Below are positions 6,226 through 11,978 of a stretch of 11,978 bases of DNA, piece after piece. The stretch lies in the NCBI GenBank assembly GCA_902766805.1, contig CACXFF010000423.1:1-11978 (forward strand), in the 5' to 3' direction. A model generated the notes under the pieces. The model saw only the letters and a program-made list of their open reading frames with translations, did no database searches and was not told the origin of the DNA. Within the stretch, counting starts at the first letter, position 1; every line of letters begins with the position of its first letter. Origin of the DNA: an uncultured Coriobacteriaceae bacterium (GTDB taxonomy: Bacteria > Actinomycetota > Coriobacteriia > Coriobacteriales > Atopobiaceae). The position numbers and the translations under genes are program-made.

Positions 6226-7751
6226 TGAGAACCACCTCCTGCCATGAGGAGTCCGAGCTCCTTCTCGTCCACCGTGCCCTGCTCGAAGGAGCCCACGATC
6301 TTGCCGTGGTAGATGACGTCGATGGTGTCACTGACGTCCATGACCTCGTCGAGCTCGTAGGAGATGAGCAGGATGGCAGCGCCACGGTCGCGCTCTGCGA
6401 TGAGCGTCTTGTGCACGAACTCGATGGCGCCCACGTCCAGGCCGCGCGTGGGCTGGAAGGCAATGAGGATGTCGGGCACGTAGGAGACCTGGCGTGCGAT
6501 GATGGCCTTCTGCTGGTTGCCGCCCGAAAGCCCGCTCATCCGCTCCTGCTCGCAGCCAGAGGGACGGATATCGAAGCGCTCGACGAGGGTGTGCGTGTAC
6601 TCGTGGAGCTTGTCGTAGTCGAGCATGATGCCCTTGCCGAAGAGGTCCTCCCCGTGGCGCTCCAGAACGGTGTTCTCCTCCACCATCATGGGCAGCACGA
6701 GGCCCCAGCGGTGGCGGTCGGACGGGATGGTGGCCACCGCGTGCTCGAACACGTTGCGCGGGGTGGTGTTCTGGACCTCATGGCCGCCCACCATGATGCG
6801 CCCGGCCTTGACCTTGATCAGACTGCAGATGGCGTCGACGAGCTCCTGTTGGCCGTTGCCGTCGATGCCCGCCAGGCCGACGATCTCGCCGGAGCGGACG
6901 TCGAGGTCGAGCTCGCGCACCTGGTCGATGCCACGCTCGTCGGCGACCGTGAGGCGACGGATCGAGAGCAGGACCTCGCCGGGATGGGCCTTGGTCTTCT
7001 CGACCTTGAGGTTGACGTTGCGGCCCACCATGCGCGAGGCCAGGTCGGTCTCGTTGGACTCCTTCACGTCCACCTTGCCCATGTAGACGCCGCGCCTGAT
7101 GATGGAGCACTCGTCCGCCGACTCCAGGATCTCCTTGAGCTTGTGCGTGATGATGATGATCGTCTTGCCCTTGGAGGTGAGGTCGTGCATGATCTCGATG
7201 AGCTTCTCGATCTCCGGCGGCGTGAGGACGGCGGTGGGCTCGTCCAGGATGAGGATCTCCGCACCGCGGTAGAGAGCCTTGAGGATTTCCACGCGCTGCT
7301 GCATGCCCACCGAGATGTCTTCGATCCGGGCGTCGGGATCCACGTCGAAGCCGTACTCCTGGGAGATGGCCAGCACCTCTTCGCGTGCCTTCTTCATGTC
7401 GAGCACGCCCGCAGCGCCACACACCTCATCGCCCAAGATGATGTTCTCGGTGACGGTGAAGTTCTCCACCAGCATGAAGTGCTGGTGGACCATGCCGATG
7501 CCCCGCCTGATGGCCTCCGTCGGCGACGTGATCTGCGCCTCCTCGCCATTGATGAACACGCCACCCTCATCGGCCTGGTACAGACCGTACAAGATGTTCA
7601 TCAGCGTGGTCTTGCCCGCGCCGTTCTCGCCCAAGATGGCGTGGACCGTCTGCCGCTTGACGTCGAGATCGACGTGGTCGAGCGCCGTGAAGGCTCCGAA
7701 CTTCTTCAGGATGCCATGCATCTGCACCGCATACTCAGAGCTCACTTCCAC
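6222..7751 (-). CDS. nupO: Nucleoside ABC transporter, tandem ATPase (NupO/YufO type)
   Basis: A 509-residue cytoplasmic protein with two ABC ATPase domains in tandem, powering the two permeases. Domain 1: Walker A GENGAGKTT (41-49), Q-loop near HQHF (89-92), signature SVGMQQRVEI (147-156), Walker B ILILDEPT (166-173) and switch His203 (THK). Domain 2 (about 257-509) is degenerate: AGIDGNGQQEL (294-304) lacks the Walker A lysine, its signature LSGGNQQK (408-415) is intact, the Walker B region reads IAFQPTRGLDVGA with no Asp-Glu pair, and the switch His is replaced in ISYELDE. This asymmetry is normal for the RbsA/YufO family, where one ATP site is dominant. The start is GTG at 7749-7751, with AAAGGGGGT about six bases upstream. 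It follows the binding-protein gene after a 123-bp gap with a hairpin, and overlaps the next gene by 4 bp. Confidence 0.95.
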   Translation of the reverse strand: MEVSSEYAVQMHGILKKFGAFTALDHVDLDVKRQTVHAILGENGAGKTTLMNILYGLYQADEGGVFINGEEAQITSPTEAIRRGIGMVHQHFMLVENFTVTENIILGDEVCGAAGVLDMKKAREEVLAISQEYGFDVDPDARIEDISVGMQQRVEILKALYRGAEILILDEPTAVLTPPEIEKLIEIMHDLTSKGKTIIIITHKLKEILESADECSIIRRGVYMGKVDVKESNETDLASRMVGRNVNLKVEKTKAHPGEVLLSIRRLTVADERGIDQVRELDLDVRSGEIVGLAGIDGNGQQELVDAICSLIKVKAGRIMVGGHEVQNTTPRNVFEHAVATIPSDRHRWGLVLPMMVEENTVLERHGEDLFGKGIMLDYDKLHEYTHTLVERFDIRPSGCEQERMSGLSGGNQQKAIIARQVSYVPDILIAFQPTRGLDVGAIEFVHKTLIAERDRGAAILLISYELDEVMDVSDTIDVIYHGKIVGSFEQGTVDEKELGLLMAGGGSQ

Positions 7752-7874
7752 GTGCTACCCCCTTTCGCTCGCGCTATGCACACACTACCAACACAACTAT
7801 AAAGGAGCGCCCCCGCAGGAGCGCTCCCAATTCAGCCATTTTTGGCCAACGTAGCTTGTGTGTGCGCCGCAGCC
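7752..7874 (-). promoter_or_regulatory. Gap between binding protein and ATPase genes with a hairpin
   Basis: On the minus strand, GGAGCGC (7821-7827) pairs with GCGCTCC (7804-7810) across a 10-base loop, with a further G-U pair at 7828/7803, then TTTATAG. The stem is 7-8 bp and only three T follow directly, so full termination is unlikely. Inference: it limits read-through or protects the upstream message, allowing more binding protein than ATPase, as in many binding-protein operons. TATAGT (complement of 7796-7801) directly after the stem could instead be a weak -10 box, but no -35 is seen. Confidence 0.6.
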
Positions 7875-8969
7875 TTACTTGAGGCCCTCGACGAACTTCT
7901 TGAGCTGCTCTTCGGTCTCGGGAACCTCGACCTCGCCCTTCTTGATCTTCTCCAGAAGCGCCAGGGTGTCGTTGTAGACGTCGTCGGGCAGCTTGTCGTG
8001 GGTCGGGGCGATGCCCACGGCGTCCTCGGCAGCGGACAGGGTGATGTTGCCGCCACCCTTGATGGAGCCGTCCATGATGCCGTTGGACACGGACACGACC
8101 GCCTCGTCGACCTTCTTCAGGGCGGAGGTGATGATGGTCTTGTAGTCGGGGAACAGGGCCGCCTGGTCCTGGTCAACGCCGATGGCGTAGACGTTGGCGT
8201 CGTTGCAGGCCTCGAGCATACCCACGCCCGTGCCGCCCGCAGCGTGGTACAGGACGTCGCAGCCGTCGGAGATCATGGACTGAGCGATGGCCTTGCCCTT
8301 GCCGGCATCACCGAAGGACTCGGCGTACTGGCCCTTGTAGGTGACCGTGGTGCCCTTTTCCTTGTTGGCGTACTCGATGCCGGCGTAGTAGCCGTACTCG
8401 AACTCCTGGATGGTCGGGGAGGTCATGCCGCCGACGAAGCCGACCTTGCCGGACTGGCTCATGCGGGCCGCGATGTAGCCGACCAGGAAGGAGGGCTGGG
8501 CAGCCTTGAACAGGACGCCGGTGAGGTTGGAGGCCTCGCTGTCGTTCGTGGAGTCGATGAGGGCGAACTTCACGTCCGGGTTCTGCTTGGCGGCGGTGTT
8601 CACGGCCTCACCCATGGCGAAGCCGATGCCCCACACGAGCGCGGAGCCGTCGTCGACGGCCTTGTCGAGGTTGGTCGCGTAGTCGGAGTCCTGCTTGGAC
8701 TCGATGTAGGAGACCTTCCAGCCGTTTTCGGACTCGAGCTTCTTCATGCCCTGCCAGGCAAGCTGGTTGAAGGACTGGTCGTTGACGCCGCCGGTGTCGG
8801 TGACCATCTCGACCGAGACGGAACCGCCCGCAGGAGCAGTGCCGGTGGCGGCGCTGGTGGTGGCGGCACCAGAGCCACTGGTCTGGGAGCCACCGCAGGC
8901 AGCCAGGGCAGCCAGGGCGCCCGTGCCGAGCGTCGTAGCGAAGGCGCGGCGCGTCATGTTCGTGTTCAT
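7875..8969 (-). CDS. bmpA: BMP-family nucleoside-binding lipoprotein
   Basis: Surface lipoprotein that captures nucleosides for the ABC transporter encoded next. From the ATG at 8967-8969, with AAAGGAGAG eight bases upstream, it has 364 residues; longer open frames to 9065 are leader sequence. The signal MTRRAFATTLGTGALAALAAC combines a twin-arginine motif (TRRAF, residues 6-10) with a lipobox ending at Cys25, so Tat export followed by lipid attachment is likely. Residues 26-50 are a Gly/Ser/Thr/Ala tether. The mature domain starts at about 51 with the BMP hallmark TDTGGVNDQSFNQLAWQG (57-74); other typical stretches are WGIGFAMGEAV (113-123), KVGFVGGM (175-182), GGTGVGMLEA (245-254) and IGVDQDQ (263-269), where Asp residues are expected to hold the ribose. 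Called NupN in some species. The ligand is inferred from family and neighbours. Confidence 0.95.
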   Translation of the reverse strand: MNTNMTRRAFATTLGTGALAALAACGGSQTSGSGAATTSAATGTAPAGGSVSVEMVTDTGGVNDQSFNQLAWQGMKKLESENGWKVSYIESKQDSDYATNLDKAVDDGSALVWGIGFAMGEAVNTAAKQNPDVKFALIDSTNDSEASNLTGVLFKAAQPSFLVGYIAARMSQSGKVGFVGGMTSPTIQEFEYGYYAGIEYANKEKGTTVTYKGQYAESFGDAGKGKAIAQSMISDGCDVLYHAAGGTGVGMLEACNDANVYAIGVDQDQAALFPDYKTIITSALKKVDEAVVSVSNGIMDGSIKGGGNITLSAAEDAVGIAPTHDKLPDDVYNDTLALLEKIKKGEVEVPETEEQLKKFVEGLK

Positions 8970-9064
8970 TGGACTCTCTCCTTTACGTCTGTCCCAAATG
9001 CCTTGGGATCCTCCAGACCGGCGGGAAGCTTCCCGCTTGGTACCTGTTTTACGTACCAGAAACA
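8970..9064 (-). promoter_or_regulatory. Leader of the binding-protein gene with three inverted repeats
   Basis: This 95-bp gap after deoD contains, on the minus strand in order: TATAGT overlapping the deoD stop (complement of 9064-9069), a -10-like box with no good -35; TGGTAC/GTACCA with a 9-base loop (9038-9058); the perfect 16-bp palindrome GCGGGAAGCTTCCCGC (9021-9036); TCCCAA/TTGGGA with a 5-base loop (8992-9008); and the ribosome site AAAGGAGAG. No T tract follows any stem, so these are not intrinsic terminators. They may be operators or message-stabilising hairpins. The purine riboswitch consensus is not present. Confidence 0.5.
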
Positions 9065-9790
9065 CTATAGCGCGGGAGCAGCGTGCTTAACAGCGACTTT
9101 CAGCGCTATTTCCATCATTTGGGTGAAGCTCGTCTGGCGTTCTGAGGCGGGAAGCCCCTCCCCCGTGAGCGGCAGGTCGCTCACCGTCATGATGCCGAGG
9201 GCCTTCTTGCCGGCACGCATGGCGTTGGCGTATAGGCCGGCGGCCTCCATCTCGGCCGCGAGCACGCCCGCGGCGGCCCACGCTTCGTTGACGCCCGGCG
9301 CGCTGTAGAAGACGTCGGTGGAGAGCAGGTTGCCCACGTGATAGCTCGCTCCGAGCTCCTCGGCGGCGTCCACGGCATCGCGTACCAGGTCGAACGAGGC
9401 GATGGGCGCGTAGGTGCCCGGGACGCCCATGGTCTTGGCCACGTAGTTGGAGTCCGTGCAGGCGCCCTGGCCGATGATCACGTCGCGCAGCTTGACCTGA
9501 GGCGCCAGGCCACCGGCGCTGCCGATGCGGATGATCGCGTCCACGTCGTACTCCGTGAAGAGCTCCCAGGAGTAGATGCCGATGGACGGAATGCCCATGC
9601 CCGAGCCCATCACCGAGATCTCCACGCCGTCGTAGAGGCCCGTGAAGCCGAACATGTTGCGCACCTCGTTGACGAGCCGCACGTCGCTCAGGTAGTGCTC
9701 GACGACGTACTGGGCGCGCAGGGGGTCTCCGGGCATGAGGACGACCTTGGCCAGGTCGCCTTTGCTCGCGGCGTTGTGGGGGGTTGCCAT
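9065..9790 (-). CDS. deoD: Purine-nucleoside phosphorylase, DeoD type
   Basis: Cytoplasmic enzyme that splits purine (deoxy)nucleosides with phosphate into base and (deoxy)ribose-1-phosphate. The ATG at 9788-9790 has AAAGGAGC about six bases upstream and gives 241 residues, against about 239 for the E. coli hexameric enzyme. The N-terminus MATPHNAASKGD with conserved His5 (donated across the subunit interface), phosphate loop GDPLRAQYV (21-29), RIGSAGGL (88-95), LRDVIIGQGACTDSN (101-115), ribose-binding EMEAAGLYANA (180-190) and catalytic Asp205 in TVSD all match the class. The more usual RxGSCG carries Ala in place of Cys here. It lies 40 bp downstream of deoB and 95 bp upstream of the binding-protein gene. 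Function is secure; preference among purines is not readable from sequence. Confidence 0.97.
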   Translation of the reverse strand: MATPHNAASKGDLAKVVLMPGDPLRAQYVVEHYLSDVRLVNEVRNMFGFTGLYDGVEISVMGSGMGIPSIGIYSWELFTEYDVDAIIRIGSAGGLAPQVKLRDVIIGQGACTDSNYVAKTMGVPGTYAPIASFDLVRDAVDAAEELGASYHVGNLLSTDVFYSAPGVNEAWAAAGVLAAEMEAAGLYANAMRAGKKALGIMTVSDLPLTGEGLPASERQTSFTQMMEIALKVAVKHAAPAL

Positions 9791-9830
9791 GTGAAAGCTC
9801 CTTTCGCTGGGGGGTGGCGCTGGCGTGCTG

Positions 9831-11015
9831 TCACGCCAGGATGTCGGACAGGCGGCTCGTGCCGACACCGAGCGGCTCGCAGCCCAGGTAGTCCAGGACG
9901 GTCGCCGAGATGTCGGCGAAGGTGGGCAGCGTGCCCAGGTCCGCACCCGCGCGCACCTGCTTGCCCGTGATGACCCAGGGGATGTACTCACGCGAGTGGT
10001 CGGTGGACGGCGTCACCGGGTCGCAGCCGTGATCGGCCGTGACCATGAGCAGGTCGTCGTCGCGCAGCAGCTCGAGCATGCGGGGCAGCTGCGCGTCGAA
10101 GTAGCTGATGGCGCGCGCGTAGCCGTCGACGTCGTTGCGGTGGCCATAGATCATGTCGGTGTCGACGAGGTTGGTGAAGCACAGGCCGTGGAAGTCGCGC
10201 TCCATCCAGGCGATGGTCTTCTCGATGCCGTCCGGGTTGCCGCTCGTCAGCACGTGGTCGGTCGTGCCGCGCCCGGCGAACAGGTCGTAGATCTTGCCGA
10301 CCGACAGCACGTCGTAGCCGTGGGCCTTGAGCTGGTCGAGCATCGTGGTGCCCGTGGGCTCGAGCGAGAAGTCGTGGCGGCGGCTCGTGCGCGCATAGGG
10401 CCACTCGCCCTCGAACGGGCGCGCGATGACGCGGCCGACTCCGTCGTCGCCCTGGAGCAGCTCGCGGGCAATGCGGCAGTACTCGTAGAGCTCCTCGGGC
10501 GTGACGACGTCCTCGTGTGCGGCGATCTGGAAGACCGAGTCGGCGCTCGTGTACACGATGAGCGCGCCGGACCCCACCATCTCGCTGCCGAAGTCGCGGA
10601 TGACGTCGGTGCCCGAATAGGGCTGGTTGCAGATGACCTGCCGCCCCGTCGCCTCCTCGAAGGCGCGCAGCAGCTCTGCGGGGCAGCCGTCCGGGTAGGT
10701 CGGCAGCGGGCGCGGCGAGATGACGCCCGCGATCTCCCAGTGACCGACCGTCGAGTCCTTGCCGCGGCTCACCTCCTGGCAGCGGGCGAAGGCACCCGCA
10801 GGCGCCGCCACCGGCGCGAGCTGGTGCTCGTAGACCGACTCGAGAGCGCCCTCGATGTTGAGCAGGCCCAGGCGCGTGAGGTTGGGGATGTCGAAATAGG
10901 GCGAGGTGGCGCAGGCGCACAGCGTGTTGGAGCCCTCGTCTCCCCACTCGGCGGCGTCGGGCTCCTCGCCCACGCCAAAGCTGTCCAGGACGATGAGAAA
11001 CACGCGCTTGCTCAT
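9831..11015 (-). CDS. deoB: Phosphopentomutase
   Basis: Cytoplasmic metalloenzyme converting ribose-1- and deoxyribose-1-phosphate, the products of DeoA and DeoD, to the 5-phosphates. The ATG at 11013-11015 has GAGGAGG five bases upstream and yields 394 residues, the same length class as Bacillus DeoB. It belongs to the alkaline phosphatase superfamily, and the two-metal site is complete: Asp11 in VLDSFGVG, the phosphorylated Thr89 in GKDSTVGHWE, Asp287 and His292 in NLVDTDMIYGHRND, Asp328 and His329 in TADHG, and His340 in STDHSREY. The cap domain occupies roughly residues 100-220. A much longer open frame runs upstream on the same strand to 11711, but that part is antisense to psuK and is not coding. 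First gene of the operon deoB-deoD-bmpA-nupO-nupP-nupQ, divergent from psuK. Confidence 0.97.
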   Translation of the reverse strand: MSKRVFLIVLDSFGVGEEPDAAEWGDEGSNTLCACATSPYFDIPNLTRLGLLNIEGALESVYEHQLAPVAAPAGAFARCQEVSRGKDSTVGHWEIAGVISPRPLPTYPDGCPAELLRAFEEATGRQVICNQPYSGTDVIRDFGSEMVGSGALIVYTSADSVFQIAAHEDVVTPEELYEYCRIARELLQGDDGVGRVIARPFEGEWPYARTSRRHDFSLEPTGTTMLDQLKAHGYDVLSVGKIYDLFAGRGTTDHVLTSGNPDGIEKTIAWMERDFHGLCFTNLVDTDMIYGHRNDVDGYARAISYFDAQLPRMLELLRDDDLLMVTADHGCDPVTPSTDHSREYIPWVITGKQVRAGADLGTLPTFADISATVLDYLGCEPLGVGTSRLSDILA

Positions 11016-11117
11016 GGGCTCCTCCTCGGGTGCCGTGGCCATACTCGGCCAAGATGATATATCTTCATGCAGGGGCGGTTGCGAGCCGCTGGGCCAACGG
11101 AAAAGAAGGAGACGCGC
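11016..11117. promoter_or_regulatory. Divergent promoter region between deoB and psuK with palindrome
   Basis: A 102-bp region that must start both units. Its only AT-rich part, 11051-11065, is the inverted repeat AAGAT-GATAT-ATCTT. On the plus strand TGATATATC (11055-11063) fits an extended -10 (TGn then TATATC), with a weak GTGGCC 17 bases upstream. On the minus strand TATCAT (complement of 11054-11059) matches the -10 consensus at five of six bases, without a clear -35. The two -10 boxes overlap within the palindrome, so one regulator bound there could control both directions. Ribosome sites AAGGAG (for psuK) and GAGGAGG (for deoB) flank the region. Confidence 0.6.
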
Positions 11118-11978
11118 ATGGACAGGCCGTACGTGGTCGTCATAGGCGGCGCGAACATGGACATTGCGGGACGACCCCAAGGGACGCTCGTCCAACACGA
11201 CTCCAACATCGGCACGGTGCGCCTCTCCCACGGAGGCGTGGGCCGCAACATCGCGCACAACCTCGCGCTGCTGGGTGCGCGGGTGAGCCTGGTCACGGCC
11301 TTTGGCGACGACGCGCACGGCCAGGCCCTCAAGCAGGGCTGCGAGCAGGTCGGCATCGACCTGAGCGGCTCGTTCACGGTCGCGGGCGCCGCGAGCTCCA
11401 CGTACCTTTTCGTCATGGACGAGACGGGCGACATGCAGGTGGCCATCAACGACATGGCCATCTTGGACCAGCTCACCCGCGAGGCGCTCGAGCGGCGCCT
11501 CGACCTGCTGCGGGGCTCCGTCGCCTGCGTGGCGGACGCCAACCTGCCCGAACGCACGCTGACCTGGCTGGCCAAAGCGGTCGGCGTGCCCGTCTTCTGC
11601 GACCCCATCTCGGTGGCCAAGGCGCCGCGCATCATCGGGTCGCTGCCCCACATCCACACGCTCAAACCCAACCTCATGGAGGCCGAGGCGCTCACGGGCA
11701 TCCAGGTGCACGACGACGTGTCACTCGAGCTGGCCACCCAGGCGTTGCTGGACCGCGGGGTGGGGCGCGCCTTCGTGTCGCTGGGCGCGGACGGGCTGCT
11801 CTGCGCGGACGGAAGCGAGCGCCTGCGCCTGCCGCGCCTGGAGGGCCGCCTGGTGAACGCCACCGGCGCGGGCGACGCGATGATGGCCGCACTCGTCTGG
11901 GCGCAGCTGCACGACATGAGCCTGTACGAGACAGGGATGGCGGGGCTGGCCGCCTCGGCCATCGCCATCGAGGGCGAG
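11118..11978 (+). CDS. psuK: Pseudouridine kinase, PfkB family (3' end outside window)
   Basis: Cytoplasmic sugar kinase of the PfkB family, predicted to phosphorylate pseudouridine to pseudouridine 5'-phosphate, which PsuG then splits to uracil and ribose-5-phosphate. The ATG at 11118-11120 follows AAGGAG by about six bases; 287 residues are visible of an expected length of about 310, with no stop before the edge. Motifs: GGANMDIAG (10-18), DSNIGTVRLSHGGVGRNIAHN (28-48; the DSN and GGVGRNIA pair marks the PsuK branch), INDMAIL (110-116), CDPISVAK (161-168), HTLKPNLMEAE (180-190), and the second PfkB signature NATGAGDAMMA (247-257) with catalytic Asp253. These agree closely with E. coli PsuK (YeiC) as I recall it. 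It is the only plus-strand gene, divergent from deoB, which fits a shared nucleoside theme. psuG is expected, but not seen, to the right. Confidence 0.92.
   Translation, partial: MDRPYVVVIGGANMDIAGRPQGTLVQHDSNIGTVRLSHGGVGRNIAHNLALLGARVSLVTAFGDDAHGQALKQGCEQVGIDLSGSFTVAGAASSTYLFVMDETGDMQVAINDMAILDQLTREALERRLDLLRGSVACVADANLPERTLTWLAKAVGVPVFCDPISVAKAPRIIGSLPHIHTLKPNLMEAEALTGIQVHDDVSLELATQALLDRGVGRAFVSLGADGLLCADGSERLRLPRLEGRLVNATGAGDAMMAALVWAQLHDMSLYETGMAGLAASAIAIEGE

Noticed and set aside
4387..6228. 613-residue plus-strand open frame opposite the two permease genes
   Set aside because: It is antisense to two clear permeases, reads as a His/Asp/Arg/Gly-rich chain with no domain, and is what biased third positions in GC-rich genes produce.
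6990..7751. Damaged second ATPase domain as a sign of gene decay
   Set aside because: The missing Walker residues are in the second domain (roughly 6222-6980), and such loss is normal in the RbsA/YufO family; the first domain is intact and the frame is open.
6306..7802. 498-residue plus-strand open frame opposite the ATPase gene
   Set aside because: Low-complexity Asp/Leu/Val/His-rich translation that mirrors the ATPase; no ribosome site or motif.
8970..9064. Purine riboswitch in front of the nucleoside transporter
   Set aside because: Attractive from context, but the conserved core and three-way junction sequences are not there.
8970..9065. 32-residue N-terminal extension of the binding protein
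   Set aside because: It precedes a good ribosome site and a complete lipoprotein signal; it is leader sequence.
7842..9308. 488-residue plus-strand open frame opposite the binding-protein gene
   Set aside because: Gly/Val/Leu/Asp-rich mirror of the lipoprotein gene, running on through its promoter gap and into deoD; no own signals.
9791..9991. 67-residue upstream extension of the deoD frame
   Set aside because: It overlaps the 3' end of deoB in another frame, and MATPH with its ribosome site is the family start.
9825..11057. 410-residue plus-strand open frame opposite deoB
   Set aside because: Antisense shadow of a gene with a complete active site.
11016..11711. Upstream extension of the deoB frame by 232 residues
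   Set aside because: The extension is antisense to psuK, and the conserved MSKRVFLIVLDSFGVG start with a strong ribosome site lies at 11015.

Overview
The window is GC-rich (roughly two thirds G+C by eye), densely coded and bacterial. The protein styles fit a high-GC actinobacterium of the class Coriobacteriia (Olsenella/Atopobium/Collinsella-like): a Tat-type lipoprotein binding protein, an amino-acid binding protein fused to its permease, and a DUF6273-type membrane-anchored protein. The lineage is an inference from gene style, not from a marker gene.

Layout. Ten genes lie on the minus strand and one on the plus strand. Read in the direction of minus-strand transcription, from 11015 down to 1, they are: deoB (phosphopentomutase), deoD (purine-nucleoside phosphorylase), a BMP-family nucleoside-binding lipoprotein, a double-ATPase nucleoside ABC protein, two inner-membrane permeases, a strong intrinsic terminator (4074-4113), cdd (cytidine deaminase), deoA (pyrimidine-nucleoside phosphorylase), a membrane-anchored DUF6273-like protein overlapping the end of deoA, and the 5' part of an amino-acid ABC transporter (binding domain fused to permease) that runs off the left edge. 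On the plus strand, divergent from deoB and sharing a ~100-bp control region with it, is psuK (pseudouridine kinase), which runs off the right edge.

How it works together. The BMP lipoprotein and its ABC transporter should bring nucleosides into the cell. Cdd deaminates (deoxy)cytidine to (deoxy)uridine. DeoA and DeoD phosphorolyse pyrimidine and purine nucleosides to free base plus (deoxy)ribose-1-phosphate. DeoB moves the phosphate from C1 to C5 so that the sugar can enter the pentose phosphate pathway or, with a deoxyribose-phosphate aldolase (deoC, not in this window), glycolysis. PsuK phosphorylates pseudouridine, the nucleoside these phosphorylases cannot cleave; its usual partner psuG is not visible and may lie just to the right. 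The whole is a nucleoside scavenging and catabolism island in at least two minus-strand transcription units plus one divergent unit.

I found no tRNA, rRNA, CRISPR array, insertion sequence, phage or defence gene. The least described element is the DUF6273-like protein tied to deoA by an 8-nt overlap. The other points of interest are regulatory: a palindrome between psuK and deoB, a recurring TATAGT box in the minus-strand gaps, and hairpins in the leaders. I see no evidence for a wholly novel system.
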